A stretch of 64,000 nt of DNA from Anaerococcus sp. (GTDB lineage: Bacteria; Bacillota; Clostridia; Tissierellales; Peptoniphilaceae), in the NCBI GenBank assembly GCA_030532385.1, contig JAUNLG010000001.1:62001-126000 (forward strand), read 5' to 3'. Position numbers and translations under genes: made by a program. The notes beneath the pieces are model-generated. The model ran no database searches. It worked only from the letters and a program-made list of their open reading frames with translations, and was not told the origin of the DNA. Positions 46,141 to 54,867 of the stretch are shown in pieces; position 1 is the first letter of the stretch, and every line of letters starts with the position of its first letter.

Positions 46141-46170
46141 AAAAAAACGAGCTAAGATTTAGTTCGTTTT
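46141..46170 (-). terminator. Terminator of ptsH
   Basis: An 11-bp stem (46144-46154 with 46160-46170, one G-T pair) and a 5-nt loop; the minus strand continues with T7. It lies 48 nt beyond the ptsH stop. Confidence 0.75.
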
Positions 46171-46217
46171 ATGTAAGAAATTTTTAATTGTAAGCAAAAT
46201 TATATAAAGATTATTTA

Positions 46218-46484
46218 TTAATAATCATTAAGTTTGTTTTCTATTAGGTCGATTAGAGATTCGACAGCTTCTATTTCTTCTTGGCCATCTGCTCTTACTA
46301 CTATCTCATCGCCTTTAGAAGCACTCATGCTAAGAACTGACATGATAGATTTAGCGTTATAACTTCTGCCAGCTTTCTCCACAGTTATATCACATGGGAA
46401 CTTGACAGCTTGTCTGATAAAGATAGACGCTGGCCTAGCATGTAAACCTATCTCATTAGAAAGCCTTACTTTTTGTTCGTACAT
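46218..46484 (-). CDS. ptsH: Phosphocarrier protein HPr
   Basis: General PTS phosphocarrier, 88 residues. The catalytic histidine is in GLHARPAS and the regulatory serine, site of HPr kinase, in KSIMSVLSM. Both sites are typical of Firmicutes and support CcpA-type catabolite repression. The gene stands alone; no ptsI follows, which is less common than a ptsHI operon. It has an AAGGAGG ribosome binding site. Confidence 0.95.
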   Translation of the reverse strand: MYEQKVRLSNEIGLHARPASIFIRQAVKFPCDITVEKAGRSYNAKSIMSVLSMSASKGDEIVVRADGQEEIEAVESLIDLIENKLNDY

Positions 46485-46548
46485 AGGTACCTCCTTTTCT
46501 TATAGTCTATCTATATATTACTTGCTTTCTTAAAAAATGCAAACGTTT

Positions 46549-46566
46549 TTTGTAAAAGCTTACAAA
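46549..46566. promoter_or_regulatory. Palindrome upstream of ptsH
   Basis: Perfect 7-bp inverted repeat TTTGTAA-N4-TTACAAA, 65 nt before the ptsH ATG, next to an AACGTT-centred sequence with some cre character. It resembles an operator, but its half-site spacing differs from the hcp palindrome. No regulator can be assigned. Confidence 0.35.
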
Positions 46567-46588
46567 TAAGGCTTATCCTAGCCAACTA

Positions 46589-47677
46589 CTAGACATTTTT
46601 ATCTATAATATAATCTCTAATTTCTATTAGTTTACCTAAGTTCCTAGAATAAAAATATTTAAAAGACTCACAATAAATGCTCTTATCTTTTCTATAGGCA
46701 AAACACCAACCCCTACAAAGGTCTAGGTAAGGACACTTCCTACACGATAAACTTAGGCTAAAAGATGGTCTTACAAAATCATAGGCCTTTTTTGATAAGA
46801 GCAAATCGTCTAGAGACCTTGTTTTTATATGGCCAAGCTTAAGGGAATCTTTCACAAAAAAATCACAGGCATAGACACTGCCATCTGCCTCAATTACTGG
46901 ATTTATGGTGCAGTGGCCAAGCATTTGACAGGATTCTACAGGCCTTCCTAAAAGTCTTAGGAGGATATTTTCAAAAAATCTTTCTCCTACAAGGCGGCCG
47001 TCTTTAAGGTCCTCATACCAAAGTTTAAAGACCTTATCTAAAAATACCCCATAGGCTAAGGGACTAAGGTAGTCTGTCTCTTGGTTTCTAATCCTTGGAA
47101 TAAATTGTAGGTTCCTAAGGTCTAGGCTCTTATAAAGTTCATAAATTTCTTCTATATGAACAACTATATCTTCACTAACTACTGTTAGGACATTAAAGTT
47201 TACATGGTATTTTTTAAGAAGAAGGATTTTCTCTAAGACCCTATCAAAGCTTGGACTTTTATCTTCAAACACCCTCGACCTATCATGGGTTTCTCTTATC
47301 CCATCTAGGGAGATGCCTACAAGATAACCATGGTCCCTAAAAAACCTTACAGAATCTTCATCAAGCAAAAGTCCATTAGTTTGGATGGCAAAGTCTACTT
47401 GTTTTATCCCCCTATCCTTCTTAGCAAGAAGGTCATGGAATTTCTCAAAAAAATTAAGGCCCATAAGCAAGGGCTCTCCTCCTTGAAATAAGAAGGATAT
47501 AGTTTCTGCCCTAGACTCAAAGGCCCTAGTTATTAGAAGCTCTAAAGTCTCATCATCCATAAGTTCTTGGTCTTTTTTGGACCTCCTTTTGCTAGAAGAC
47601 CTATAAAAACAATAGGTACAGGCTAGGTTACAAGAAGCTGAACTTGGTTTTATTAATAAGTTTAGATTCTTAATCAT
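46589..47677 (-). CDS. Radical SAM/SPASM protein, anaerobic sulfatase maturase-like
   Basis: A 362-residue radical SAM enzyme with the cluster motif CNLACTYC (C-x3-C-x2-C at about 17-24), FLFQGGEPLLM, and QTNGLLLDEDSVRFF. A C-terminal SPASM region has cysteines in CQMLGHCTINP, VYACDFFV and CRKCPYLDLCRGWCF. This pattern fits enzymes that oxidise Cys or Ser of sulfatases to formylglycine. No sulfatase lies in the window, so another peptide substrate is possible. Overlaps the upstream gene by 4 nt. Confidence 0.85.
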   Translation of the reverse strand: MIKNLNLLIKPSSASCNLACTYCFYRSSSKRRSKKDQELMDDETLELLITRAFESRAETISFLFQGGEPLLMGLNFFEKFHDLLAKKDRGIKQVDFAIQTNGLLLDEDSVRFFRDHGYLVGISLDGIRETHDRSRVFEDKSPSFDRVLEKILLLKKYHVNFNVLTVVSEDIVVHIEEIYELYKSLDLRNLQFIPRIRNQETDYLSPLAYGVFLDKVFKLWYEDLKDGRLVGERFFENILLRLLGRPVESCQMLGHCTINPVIEADGSVYACDFFVKDSLKLGHIKTRSLDDLLLSKKAYDFVRPSFSLSLSCRKCPYLDLCRGWCFAYRKDKSIYCESFKYFYSRNLGKLIEIRDYIIDKNV

Positions 47678-48018
47678 TCTTTTTCTTCTAACTTCTCTTC
47701 CCTTTCCTTTTGTTTAAGCTCCCAATGGATAACTAGGGTCATAAGGATCCTTATCATTATAAGAACTCCTATATAAATTAGCTCTGACTGGTCTCTTAAG
47801 GTTATGGTTTTAATAATCTCTGCTGCTAGGAAAAATTCAAGGGCAACAGAAAGACCAGTAGAAAGGCTAATATCCTTATGGGACTTAACCAGGTCAAATT
47901 TCATTTCAAAGGCTAGTTTATAAAAACTTTTGATAACAGATACAACAATTATTCCAAAGCCTATCATTTCAATAAATAGGCCCACATAAGCTAAGATACT
48001 AAAAAATATTTCGTGCAT
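47674..48018 (-). CDS. DUF1622-family membrane protein
   Basis: A 114-residue protein with three hydrophobic segments (about 5-30, 50-70, 78-98) and a charged, glutamate/lysine-rich C-terminus. The pattern LSVALEFFLAAEIIKT followed by RILMTLVIHWEL fits the DUF1622 family. Function of the family is not known to me. It is coupled to the radical SAM gene by an ATGA overlap. Confidence 0.75.
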   Translation of the reverse strand: MHEIFFSILAYVGLFIEMIGFGIIVVSVIKSFYKLAFEMKFDLVKSHKDISLSTGLSVALEFFLAAEIIKTITLRDQSELIYIGVLIMIRILMTLVIHWELKQKEREEKLEEKE

Positions 48019-48026
48019 AAATCCTC

Positions 48027-48587
48027 CTATCTCTTACTCCCATTATTTTGTCTAATAAAGCCCAAAATTGCCAAAATATAAGCTGGTATAGACCTATAAA
48101 GGTCATTGGCCCTTAACATATAATTTAATTCTGAAAAAATCCTACTTCCCATAACAAGGTCTATTTGATGAAAGATTCCTATAAGACCACTTACTATCAA
48201 AAACCCTCCAAAAAGGCCTGTAAGGGCCATAAGAATCTTGCCACTAGCAAAACTTACTAGAATAGCAAATAAGAGGACTAAAAGAATCCTAGAATTCCTA
48301 AAGTGGTTCATATTAATCCTAGGACCGACCAGTTTTAGTAAATAAATTCCTAGAAAAATACCCAAAAAGAAAAGTCCCAGCCTTGAAAAAGACCTAAATA
48401 TAAAGCCTATCAAAACCACAGATCCTAACAAAAATAAATAGCTTTGAGGACTTTGACCATATCTTGGGAATATATAAGAAGCTAGGAAAGCTCCAAGGCT
48501 TAGGGCCATTAAGACATGGATAAACCTTCTTCCATAAAAGCAAAATAAAATGCCTATAAAAAATTCTATTATAAAAAACAAATTCAT
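48027..48587 (-). CDS. Unknown multi-pass membrane protein
   Basis: A 186-residue protein with about six hydrophobic segments. The N-terminal part (FCFYGRRFIHVLMALSLGAFLASYI) faintly recalls TMEM198/DUF4203-type proteins, but I would not assign it. The C-terminal third is more polar and ends RQNNGSKR. It lies 8 nt after the GT8 gene and 9 nt before the DUF1622 gene. Confidence 0.65.
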   Translation of the reverse strand: MNLFFIIEFFIGILFCFYGRRFIHVLMALSLGAFLASYIFPRYGQSPQSYLFLLGSVVLIGFIFRSFSRLGLFFLGIFLGIYLLKLVGPRINMNHFRNSRILLVLLFAILVSFASGKILMALTGLFGGFLIVSGLIGIFHQIDLVMGSRIFSELNYMLRANDLYRSIPAYILAILGFIRQNNGSKR

Positions 48588-48595
48588 ACAAACTC

Positions 48596-49417
48596 CTAAG
48601 CTAGGTATAAGTCCACAAGTTTTTGGTAGTGCTTATAAATTAGGGCAAAATACCCAATATAATCCTCATGCCAAGGTTTATTTTTGCCACAATAGTGGAG
48701 GATAACTGTATTTTTGCTTATCCAATCAAAGTTTTTGACCCCCTTACTATTAAGCAAGTGCTTTCTAAAATGCCTGGTATCATAATTATAAATCGAATCA
48801 TCTACAGCCAAAATCTTATGGCCATAAAGGGCATTCAGGGCATCTTGGTCAGGCAGCAAAAGTCCCTTGCCCTTATCTTTAATATAGGCAAAGACATCTT
48901 CTTTTTCTACCAATTTTCTCATCATCTTAAGGTTCATCATCAAGACTCCAGAATTGAAATAGGATTCTGCATTATAATTTGACAATCTAATCTTATTAAC
49001 CGTATCTATTATGCCAAGACTATCAGTATGGCTTGCTCCTGCAAAAAGATTGTCAGAAAAATCAATATTATATAGCCTATCTATCTTATTGATAAGAAGA
49101 ATATCAGGGTCAAGGTAGAGGATCCTATCTAGGTTCTTTGGCAAAAGATCAGCTGCCAAAAGCCTGTAGTACATAGCCCTTGAGTAATACCTTAGGGATG
49201 GGGCTTGGCCAAAGATAGACTTATCAAAGTCTACTATTTTTATTCTAGAATCAAATCTTCCTGTAAGTTTATCAAGCATTTGATAATCAGCATCCAAAAA
49301 TCCATCTGCTATTAGGTAGATGTCAAATGTTTTGTTAGGATTATTTATAAACATAGAAGCTAACATTATCCTTAAAGGACCTAGGTAATTTCTATCTAAA
49401 GTTATAAGTATATTCAT
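48596..49417 (-). CDS. Glycosyltransferase family 8
   Basis: Retaining GT-A glycosyltransferase of 273 residues. The Mn-binding DxD is DPD in RILYLDPDILLIN, and the second metal ligand is in VILHYCGKNKPWHEDY. The N-terminal MNILITLDRNYLGPL is typical of GT8 enzymes of Gram-positive bacteria. The start at 49417 is chosen because AAGGAAGG precedes it; the upstream ATG at 49453 lacks one. It probably adds glucose or galactose to a cell-surface polymer, lipid or protein. First gene of a four-gene unit. Confidence 0.88.
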   Translation of the reverse strand: MNILITLDRNYLGPLRIMLASMFINNPNKTFDIYLIADGFLDADYQMLDKLTGRFDSRIKIVDFDKSIFGQAPSLRYYSRAMYYRLLAADLLPKNLDRILYLDPDILLINKIDRLYNIDFSDNLFAGASHTDSLGIIDTVNKIRLSNYNAESYFNSGVLMMNLKMMRKLVEKEDVFAYIKDKGKGLLLPDQDALNALYGHKILAVDDSIYNYDTRHFRKHLLNSKGVKNFDWISKNTVILHYCGKNKPWHEDYIGYFALIYKHYQKLVDLYLA

Positions 49418-49451
49418 TAAAACCTTCCTTATGTAATTGGCTACTAAAGCC

Positions 49452-49490
49452 ATAAAGTCTAAGCTTAGAGGGTAAAAATTAAGACTTTAT
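49452..49490 (-). terminator. Possible terminator of the gltX-sigma operon
   Basis: ATAAAGTCT (49452-49460) can pair with AGACTTTAT (49482-49490) around a 21-nt loop. There is no T-run, so the call is weak. The rest of the 130-nt gap between the GT8 and sigma factor genes shows nothing clear. Confidence 0.3.
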
Positions 49491-49547
49491 CCTAGAAGCT
49501 TTTTATAAAAGTTCCCATTATAAAGTCCAATTTATTTTATAAGTCTA

Positions 49548-50549
49548 TTAGCCTTCCATCTCAGAGAAATCCTTAAGCTTGCCCAAGGCTTGGTTTTCTA
49601 TTTGCCTTATCCTTTCCCTGGATAGGTCATAGATTTTACCAATTTCCTCAAGGGTTTTTGGCTTCTCATTATCAAGACCATACCTATAGATAATTATTTG
49701 CTTTTCCCTATCTGTAAGTTGGTCTAGGGCCTTTATTAAGAAGTTTTCCATATCTTTTTCAAGAATTAGCATATCTACAGGAGTTGATTCATCTCCAACC
49801 ATATCCATTAGCTCATCGCCTGTGGAATCTTCACTATCAAGGTTGATGTTTAGAGATGTTGAGTTCACTTGGTTCCTATTTATTAAAAATAGGTCATCAG
49901 CTTGCTTTTTGTCTATCCCCTCATTTTCTAAGATCTTATAAAGTTCCTCATCACTTGCCTCAGGATTTGCCTTAAGGATTTGCTTTAACTTATTAAGCTT
50001 AAGGTATTTGCCTGCTGGTATCCTTATAGTGTGGCCTTCTTTGTTGATGGCCTTTCTGATGGCCTTATCTATCCACTTATAGGCATAGGTTGTAAACTTA
50101 TAACCTAAGGTTAGGTCAAATTTTTCAGCAGCCCTTATCATGCCGAGCATACCTGATTGAACTAGGTCTTCTAGGTCCAGGTCGTTGCCGTGGGACCTAA
50201 AAAAGTAAGAGGCCCTACTTCTAACAAGACCCTGGTTTTTATCTACAAGGGCTGCTAGGGCATTTTGATTGCCTATTTGGAATTGCTCAACTATCTGCTC
50301 ATTGGTCAAATCAGATAATTTCATCATATCACGACGTTTGATAGGCTTAATTGAAGTATTGCCTGCCCTTTTAGGAGCTTGGTCAAAGTCTTCCTCATCA
50401 TCGCTTATAGCATCAATTATCTCTTCTCTTTCTTCATCCGACAAGGCTTCCAAGATTGATGAGATTTCCTCTTCGCTCAAGTCATCTGAGTTTAAGTATT
50501 CTTTCAATTTTTCAATTGTTTGCTCATCTTTTAAATTTATTTTATCCAT
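49548..50549 (-). CDS. Sigma-70-family RNA polymerase sigma factor, RpoD-like
   Basis: A 333-residue sigma factor. The N-terminal 90 residues are acidic and unlike known regions (EEEISSILEALSDEEREEIIDAISDDEED). Region 2 has DLVQSGMLGMIRAAEKFDLTLGYKFTTYAYKWIDKAIRKAI with region 2.4, region 3 has TIRIPAGKYLKLNKL, and region 4 has LTDREKQIIIYRYGLDNEKPKTLEEIGKIY then SRERIRQIENQALGKLK. Region 1.2 is not evident. It resembles a group 2 paralogue of RpoD, yet lies where Bacillus has sigH. Start at 50549 has GGGTGA upstream. Confidence 0.85.
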   Translation of the reverse strand: MDKINLKDEQTIEKLKEYLNSDDLSEEEISSILEALSDEEREEIIDAISDDEEDFDQAPKRAGNTSIKPIKRRDMMKLSDLTNEQIVEQFQIGNQNALAALVDKNQGLVRSRASYFFRSHGNDLDLEDLVQSGMLGMIRAAEKFDLTLGYKFTTYAYKWIDKAIRKAINKEGHTIRIPAGKYLKLNKLKQILKANPEASDEELYKILENEGIDKKQADDLFLINRNQVNSTSLNINLDSEDSTGDELMDMVGDESTPVDMLILEKDMENFLIKALDQLTDREKQIIIYRYGLDNEKPKTLEEIGKIYDLSRERIRQIENQALGKLKDFSEMEG

Positions 50550-50577
50550 TTTATCACCCATTTTTGAATTTATTTAC

Positions 50578-51114
50578 CTACTTGTGCTCATCTTCTTCTA
50601 TACTTTTTGCTATCTTATCTAAGGTTAGGGATAGTTCGCTTGATATAGGAAAATTCTTGCGGTTTTGGTTAAAGTCATTTCTCTTTGCTCTTTTTATCTT
50701 TCCCCTTAGCCTATCAAGGTCAACCTTTAGTTCCATAGAGGTTACCCTTATAGCCCCCTTACCTGAAACTTGAGTTTGGATAGCTCCATCATCTGTGACT
50801 ACTTTGACATGATGGTGGCTTTGAATTTTTACCAGCTGCCTTTCTATATAGGAATCTGCTGTTTGAAACCTCTTGGTGTAGACAACCTTCATCCCATATT
50901 TTTCAAAAATTGATTCTTTTAGCCTATCTAGGTTATAGGCATCAAATACTATTATTAACTCTTCTCCAGATAGGGACTTGTATTCAGCAAGCTCTTCTAT
51001 AAGCTCATCTCTTGCATGGCTTAGATTTTTTTTGGCAAGCTCTTTTAGTTTAGGCCACTTGTTTATTACATTATAACCATCTATAAAGGTTATATTTCTC
51101 CTAGTTAAAGCCAT
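50578..51114 (-). CDS. Ribosome-dependent mRNA endonuclease-like NYN protein (YacP/Rae1)
   Basis: NYN/PIN-fold nuclease of 178 residues. Acidic catalytic residues appear in FIDGYNVINKWP, IIVFDAYNLD, ADSYIERQL and VVTDDGAIQT. In B. subtilis Rae1 cuts mRNA in the ribosomal A site. It overlaps rlmB by 14 nt, the same neighbour as in Bacillus. The basic C-terminal segment (KIKRAKRND) may contact the ribosome. Confidence 0.85.
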   Translation of the reverse strand: MALTRRNITFIDGYNVINKWPKLKELAKKNLSHARDELIEELAEYKSLSGEELIIVFDAYNLDRLKESIFEKYGMKVVYTKRFQTADSYIERQLVKIQSHHHVKVVTDDGAIQTQVSGKGAIRVTSMELKVDLDRLRGKIKRAKRNDFNQNRKNFPISSELSLTLDKIAKSIEEDEHK

Positions 51115-51805
51115 TTTGTCTTAAGACCTCATAGATTGAGATTGCAGCAGCTACTGAGGCATTAAGGCTATTTACCCTACCTTGCATAGGTATATTTATA
51201 AGCATATCACAATTCTCTCTTACAAGTCTAGAGATACCACTTCCCTCATTGCCTACTACTAGGCCAACTTTGCCAGTTAAGTCTACCTTTTGAAGGCTGG
51301 TATCAGCTTCTCCTGCAAGTCCATAGATCCAAAAGCCCATTTCTTTAAGATCTTTTATTGTCCTTGTAAGGTTTTTTACCCTAAAGACTTTGATATTGCT
51401 TATGGCTCCTGCAGAAGTCTTAAATACTGTGGCATTTACACTAGCTGACCTTCTTTCAGGTATTATTACTCCATCAAAGCCAAAGGCTTCAGCTGACCTT
51501 ATTATAGCGCCTAAGTTGTGGGGGTCTTCTATCTTATCTAGGATTATAAGGCGGCTGGTAGCTTCTAACTTAGCCAAGTCTTCATACTTAAAAGCTTCTA
51601 CCTCCACCATAACCCCCTGGTGGTTTATATCTATCTTATCAAAAAATCTCTTATCTACAAAGGATATTTCAATATTTTTTTTATTTAGCTTAGCAATCAA
51701 GTCATCAAGTACCCTTGACTTAGATTTTTGTATATAAGCCTTATAGACTTTCATATCAGTATCTAGGGCATCTAGGATTGGTTTTCTTCCGTATATCTTA
51801 TCCAT
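51101..51805 (-). CDS. rlmB: 23S rRNA (guanosine-2'-O)-methyltransferase RlmB
   Basis: SPOUT (TrmH-type) methyltransferase of 234 residues. An N-terminal L30e-like substrate-binding domain (IYGRKPILDALDTD) is followed by the knotted domain with LDKIEDPHNLGAIIRSAEAFG, LVVGNEGSGISRLVRENC and IPMQGRVNSLNASVAAAI. The ATG at 51805 overlaps the cysS stop (TAATG); a longer frame from 51820 is unlikely. Part of the conserved gltX-cysS-rlmB-yacP cluster. Confidence 0.93.
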   Translation of the reverse strand: MDKIYGRKPILDALDTDMKVYKAYIQKSKSRVLDDLIAKLNKKNIEISFVDKRFFDKIDINHQGVMVEVEAFKYEDLAKLEATSRLIILDKIEDPHNLGAIIRSAEAFGFDGVIIPERRSASVNATVFKTSAGAISNIKVFRVKNLTRTIKDLKEMGFWIYGLAGEADTSLQKVDLTGKVGLVVGNEGSGISRLVRENCDMLINIPMQGRVNSLNASVAAAISIYEVLRQNGFN

Positions 51806-53226
51806 TATATTAACTCCCACTTGACCCCATCTCTGGTATCCTTGATTAAAACTCCCATTTCCTTAAGCCTATCCCTAAGCTCATCTGCCTTGGCATAGTC
51901 TTTGTTTTTCTTAGCCTCATTCCTTAGCTCTATCAAGTTTTCTACTTCTTTTAGGTCTATATCTAAGTTTTCTTTTTTTTCTGCCTTAAGGCCAAGAACC
52001 TTAAATAACCTATCATAAGTTTGATAAACTTTTTCCACAAATTTTCTACTCATTGAAGAATCAAGTTTGGTGTTGATAAATTTGGCCATATCAAATAAAA
52101 CCGTTATGGCATCTGCTGTATTTAGGTCATCATCCATTACCCTAACAAAGTTATCTTCAAAGGCAATGAGGTCTTTTTCTAAGTCTTTCTCTTTTTCACT
52201 TAGGTCTTTGTCTTGGGTTTTTTTAAGCAAATCTTCTATGCTAAAGTAGGCATTGGTTAGTCTTTGGAGGGAGGCCTTAGCCTGGTCTATGATCTCTCTT
52301 GTAAAGTTTATAGGTTGCCTGTAGGAAGTTGTAAGTAGCCAAAATCTTATTACCATTAGGTCATAGTCTTTTTTTATATCCCTTAGGGTAAAGAAGTTGC
52401 CCAAGGACTTACTCATCTTTGTCCCATCTACTTGGATCATGCCATTGTGCATCCAGTAGTTGGCAAAGGTCTTTTCATTAAGTCCTTCTGATTGGGCTAT
52501 CTCATTTTCATGGTGGGGAAATTCCAAATCTTCTCCTCCAGCATGGATATCTATTGTATCTCCAAGGATTTTCTTACACATGGTTGAACATTCTATATGC
52601 CAACCTGGCCTACCCTCTCCCCAAGGGGCCTTCCAGCTAACTTCCCCATCAAGCTTAGTTTTCTTCCAAAGGGCAAAGTCTACAGGGGATTTTTTCTTAA
52701 AGGAATCTTTCTCATCTACCCTCTTGCTTGCCCCGCTTATCAAATCATCGATATTTTTGCCAGAAAGCTTGCCATAGTCCTTGGCCTTTGATATATCAAA
52801 ATAGACATCTCCGGCTGACTGGTAGGCTATGCCCTTATCTAAAAGAGCTTTTATGAAGGCTATTATATCATCCATAAGTTCTGTAGCCCTTGGGTGGATG
52901 GTATTTTCTTCATCAATATTTAAGTCTTTGGCATCATCCATATAGGCTTTTATATACTTATCAGATACTTCTCTGGTAGTAAGATTTTCCTCAATTGACT
53001 TATTGATTATCTTATCATCTACATCAGTAAAGTTTACCACATAAGATACCTCATAGCCCCTGTAGGTTAGATACCTTCTTAGGGTATCAAAAACTACCAG
53101 GGGTCTGGCATTACCAATATGCATATAATCATAAACAGTAGGCCCACAGACATACATTTTAACCCTGCCATCGTTTAGGGGGATAAAGTCTTCTTTTTGT
53201 CTAGTAAGCGTGTTATGAATTTTCAT
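51805..53226 (-). CDS. cysS: Cysteinyl-tRNA synthetase
   Basis: Class I synthetase of 473 residues. The HIGH motif is in YMHIGNARPLVVFD, KMSKS is in GTKMSKSLGNFF, and zinc ligands are found in CGPTVYD, HIECSTMC and HHENE. The N- and C-terminal regions are normal. Start and stop overlap gltX and rlmB by one base each, so the genes are translationally coupled. No T-box precedes it. Confidence 0.96.
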   Translation of the reverse strand: MKIHNTLTRQKEDFIPLNDGRVKMYVCGPTVYDYMHIGNARPLVVFDTLRRYLTYRGYEVSYVVNFTDVDDKIINKSIEENLTTREVSDKYIKAYMDDAKDLNIDEENTIHPRATELMDDIIAFIKALLDKGIAYQSAGDVYFDISKAKDYGKLSGKNIDDLISGASKRVDEKDSFKKKSPVDFALWKKTKLDGEVSWKAPWGEGRPGWHIECSTMCKKILGDTIDIHAGGEDLEFPHHENEIAQSEGLNEKTFANYWMHNGMIQVDGTKMSKSLGNFFTLRDIKKDYDLMVIRFWLLTTSYRQPINFTREIIDQAKASLQRLTNAYFSIEDLLKKTQDKDLSEKEKDLEKDLIAFEDNFVRVMDDDLNTADAITVLFDMAKFINTKLDSSMSRKFVEKVYQTYDRLFKVLGLKAEKKENLDIDLKEVENLIELRNEAKKNKDYAKADELRDRLKEMGVLIKDTRDGVKWELI

Positions 53227-54707
53227 TAAAAGTTTTCCTTTACATACTTTAGTCTTTCCACAAGCTTATCCTTGCCCATGATTATGAAGGCATTGGATAA
53301 TTCCGGTCCATGAACTGACCCTGTCAAGGCTGCCCTAACTGGGAACCATAGGTTCTTTCCTTTTATGCCAGTTTCTTTTTGGATTTTCTTCATTATTGTC
53401 TTTGCAAATTCTTCATCTACTTCTTCCACTTCTTCTAGGTGGGCTAGGAAGGAATCAAATAAGACCTTGGCATCATCTGTTTTTATAGCTTCAACTGCCT
53501 CCTCATCCCACTTAAGGTCCTTATCTTCTAAAAAGTAGTTTTTGGAAAGGCTTGGAGCATCTGAGAACTTATCTATTGCTGATTGCCAGGTTGCTGCTAG
53601 TAGGTTTAACTTTTCATCTGGATAATCTTTACCTATTAGTCCTGCCTTAACCATATAAGGTTTGATTTCTCTAGCAAGGTCCTCTTCACTTAGGTCTCTT
53701 ACATAATGGCCATTGACCCAGTCAAGTTTTTTCTTATCAAAAACAGCACCTGTTTTATTTACCCTATCAAAATCAAATTGGTCAGCCAATTCTTTCATTG
53801 AAAAGATCTCTTCTTCACTATCTGGTGACCATCCTAAGAGGGCTAGGAAGTTTATAAGTCCTTCTGGCATATATCCTTCTTCAATGAAGTCTTCAACCAT
53901 TCCATCTCCATTTCTCTTAGAATATTTCTTATGGTCCTTATTTAGAACGGTTGGTAGGTGGATATATTCTGGAGCTTGCCAACCAAAGGCTTGGTAGAGG
54001 TAGACATGTTTTGGGGTTGATGAAATCCACTCATCTCCACGAACAACATGGGTAATACCCATTAGGTGGTCATCTACTACTACTGCAAAGTGGTAGGTTG
54101 GGAACCCATCTCTTTTTATAAGAACTTGGTCGTCTTGGTCATCTGTGTTGAAGGTGATCTTTCCCTTAACCCTATCTTCAAAGGATATTTCAGTATCATG
54201 AGGAAGTTTTAGCCTGACAGTATGGGCCTCTCCATTTTTAACCCTTTCTGCTGCTTCTTCTTTAGGGATAGAACGGCACAAGCCATCATATTTTGGGGTA
54301 AGGCCATCAGCCTTTTGTTGGTCCCTCAATTTATCAATTCTTTCTTGGGAGCAGAAGCAATAGTAAGCCTTATCCTCGTCAATAAGGGTCTTGATATGCT
54401 CATCATATATTCCTTTTTCTACTCTTTCAGATTGGATGTATGGTCCAAAGTCTCCCTTTTGGGTAACTTCTCCATCTTCATCAAGCATAACACCCTCATC
54501 GATTTCTATGCCTGACCACTTTAGGGCCTTAAGTAAATTTTCAAGGGCTCCTTCTACAAAACGAGTCCTATCTGTATCTTCAATTCTTAAAAGCATATCC
54601 CCACCAGTATGCCTTGCGTATAGGTAGTTAAATAGGGCTGTCCTAAGTCCACCTATGTGAAGGTAGCCTGTTGGTGATGGTGCAAATCTTACTCTAACAT
54701 CAGTCAT
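53226..54707 (-). CDS. gltX: Glutamyl-tRNA synthetase
   Basis: Class I synthetase of 493 residues. HIGH is present as SPTGYLHIGGLRTAL, and KMSKS is replaced by KYSKRNG in NKDHKKYSKRNGD, a common variant. A zinc-type Cys segment occurs in YYCFCSQERID. In organisms lacking GlnRS it also charges tRNA-Gln. It is the first gene of the cluster and has an AAGGAG ribosome binding site. Confidence 0.95.
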   Translation of the reverse strand: MTDVRVRFAPSPTGYLHIGGLRTALFNYLYARHTGGDMLLRIEDTDRTRFVEGALENLLKALKWSGIEIDEGVMLDEDGEVTQKGDFGPYIQSERVEKGIYDEHIKTLIDEDKAYYCFCSQERIDKLRDQQKADGLTPKYDGLCRSIPKEEAAERVKNGEAHTVRLKLPHDTEISFEDRVKGKITFNTDDQDDQVLIKRDGFPTYHFAVVVDDHLMGITHVVRGDEWISSTPKHVYLYQAFGWQAPEYIHLPTVLNKDHKKYSKRNGDGMVEDFIEEGYMPEGLINFLALLGWSPDSEEEIFSMKELADQFDFDRVNKTGAVFDKKKLDWVNGHYVRDLSEEDLAREIKPYMVKAGLIGKDYPDEKLNLLAATWQSAIDKFSDAPSLSKNYFLEDKDLKWDEEAVEAIKTDDAKVLFDSFLAHLEEVEEVDEEFAKTIMKKIQKETGIKGKNLWFPVRAALTGSVHGPELSNAFIIMGKDKLVERLKYVKENF

Positions 54708-54783
54708 TAATTTCTCCTTAAATTCTTCAACATTACATTTCTATTATATATTATTTTCTATTTTTTTATAAGTAGAAAAATAA

Positions 54784-54807
54784 GTAAAGGGAGTGCATAA
54801 CACTCCC
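54784..54807 (-). terminator. Terminator of the feo operon
   Basis: Perfect GGGAGTG/CACTCCC stem (54789-54795 with 54801-54807) and 5-nt loop; the minus strand continues TTTACTTATTTTT. It closes the feoA-feoB-small protein unit. Confidence 0.65.
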
Positions 54808-54867
54808 CTCTATCATAATCTTATTTATATTTTACTATAAAATACTCCAAAAATCAAGTTTGTCAAG

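Noticed and set aside
52460..52791. Plus-strand frames of 105 and 64 residues opposite cysS
   Set aside because: They lie fully within the conserved cysS coding region, in overlapping frames, without start signals.
54708..54867. T-box riboswitch before gltX-cysS
   Set aside because: The upstream region is only about 160 nt, shared with the feo terminator, and shows no T-box consensus (GGTGGNACCGCG-like) on either strand.
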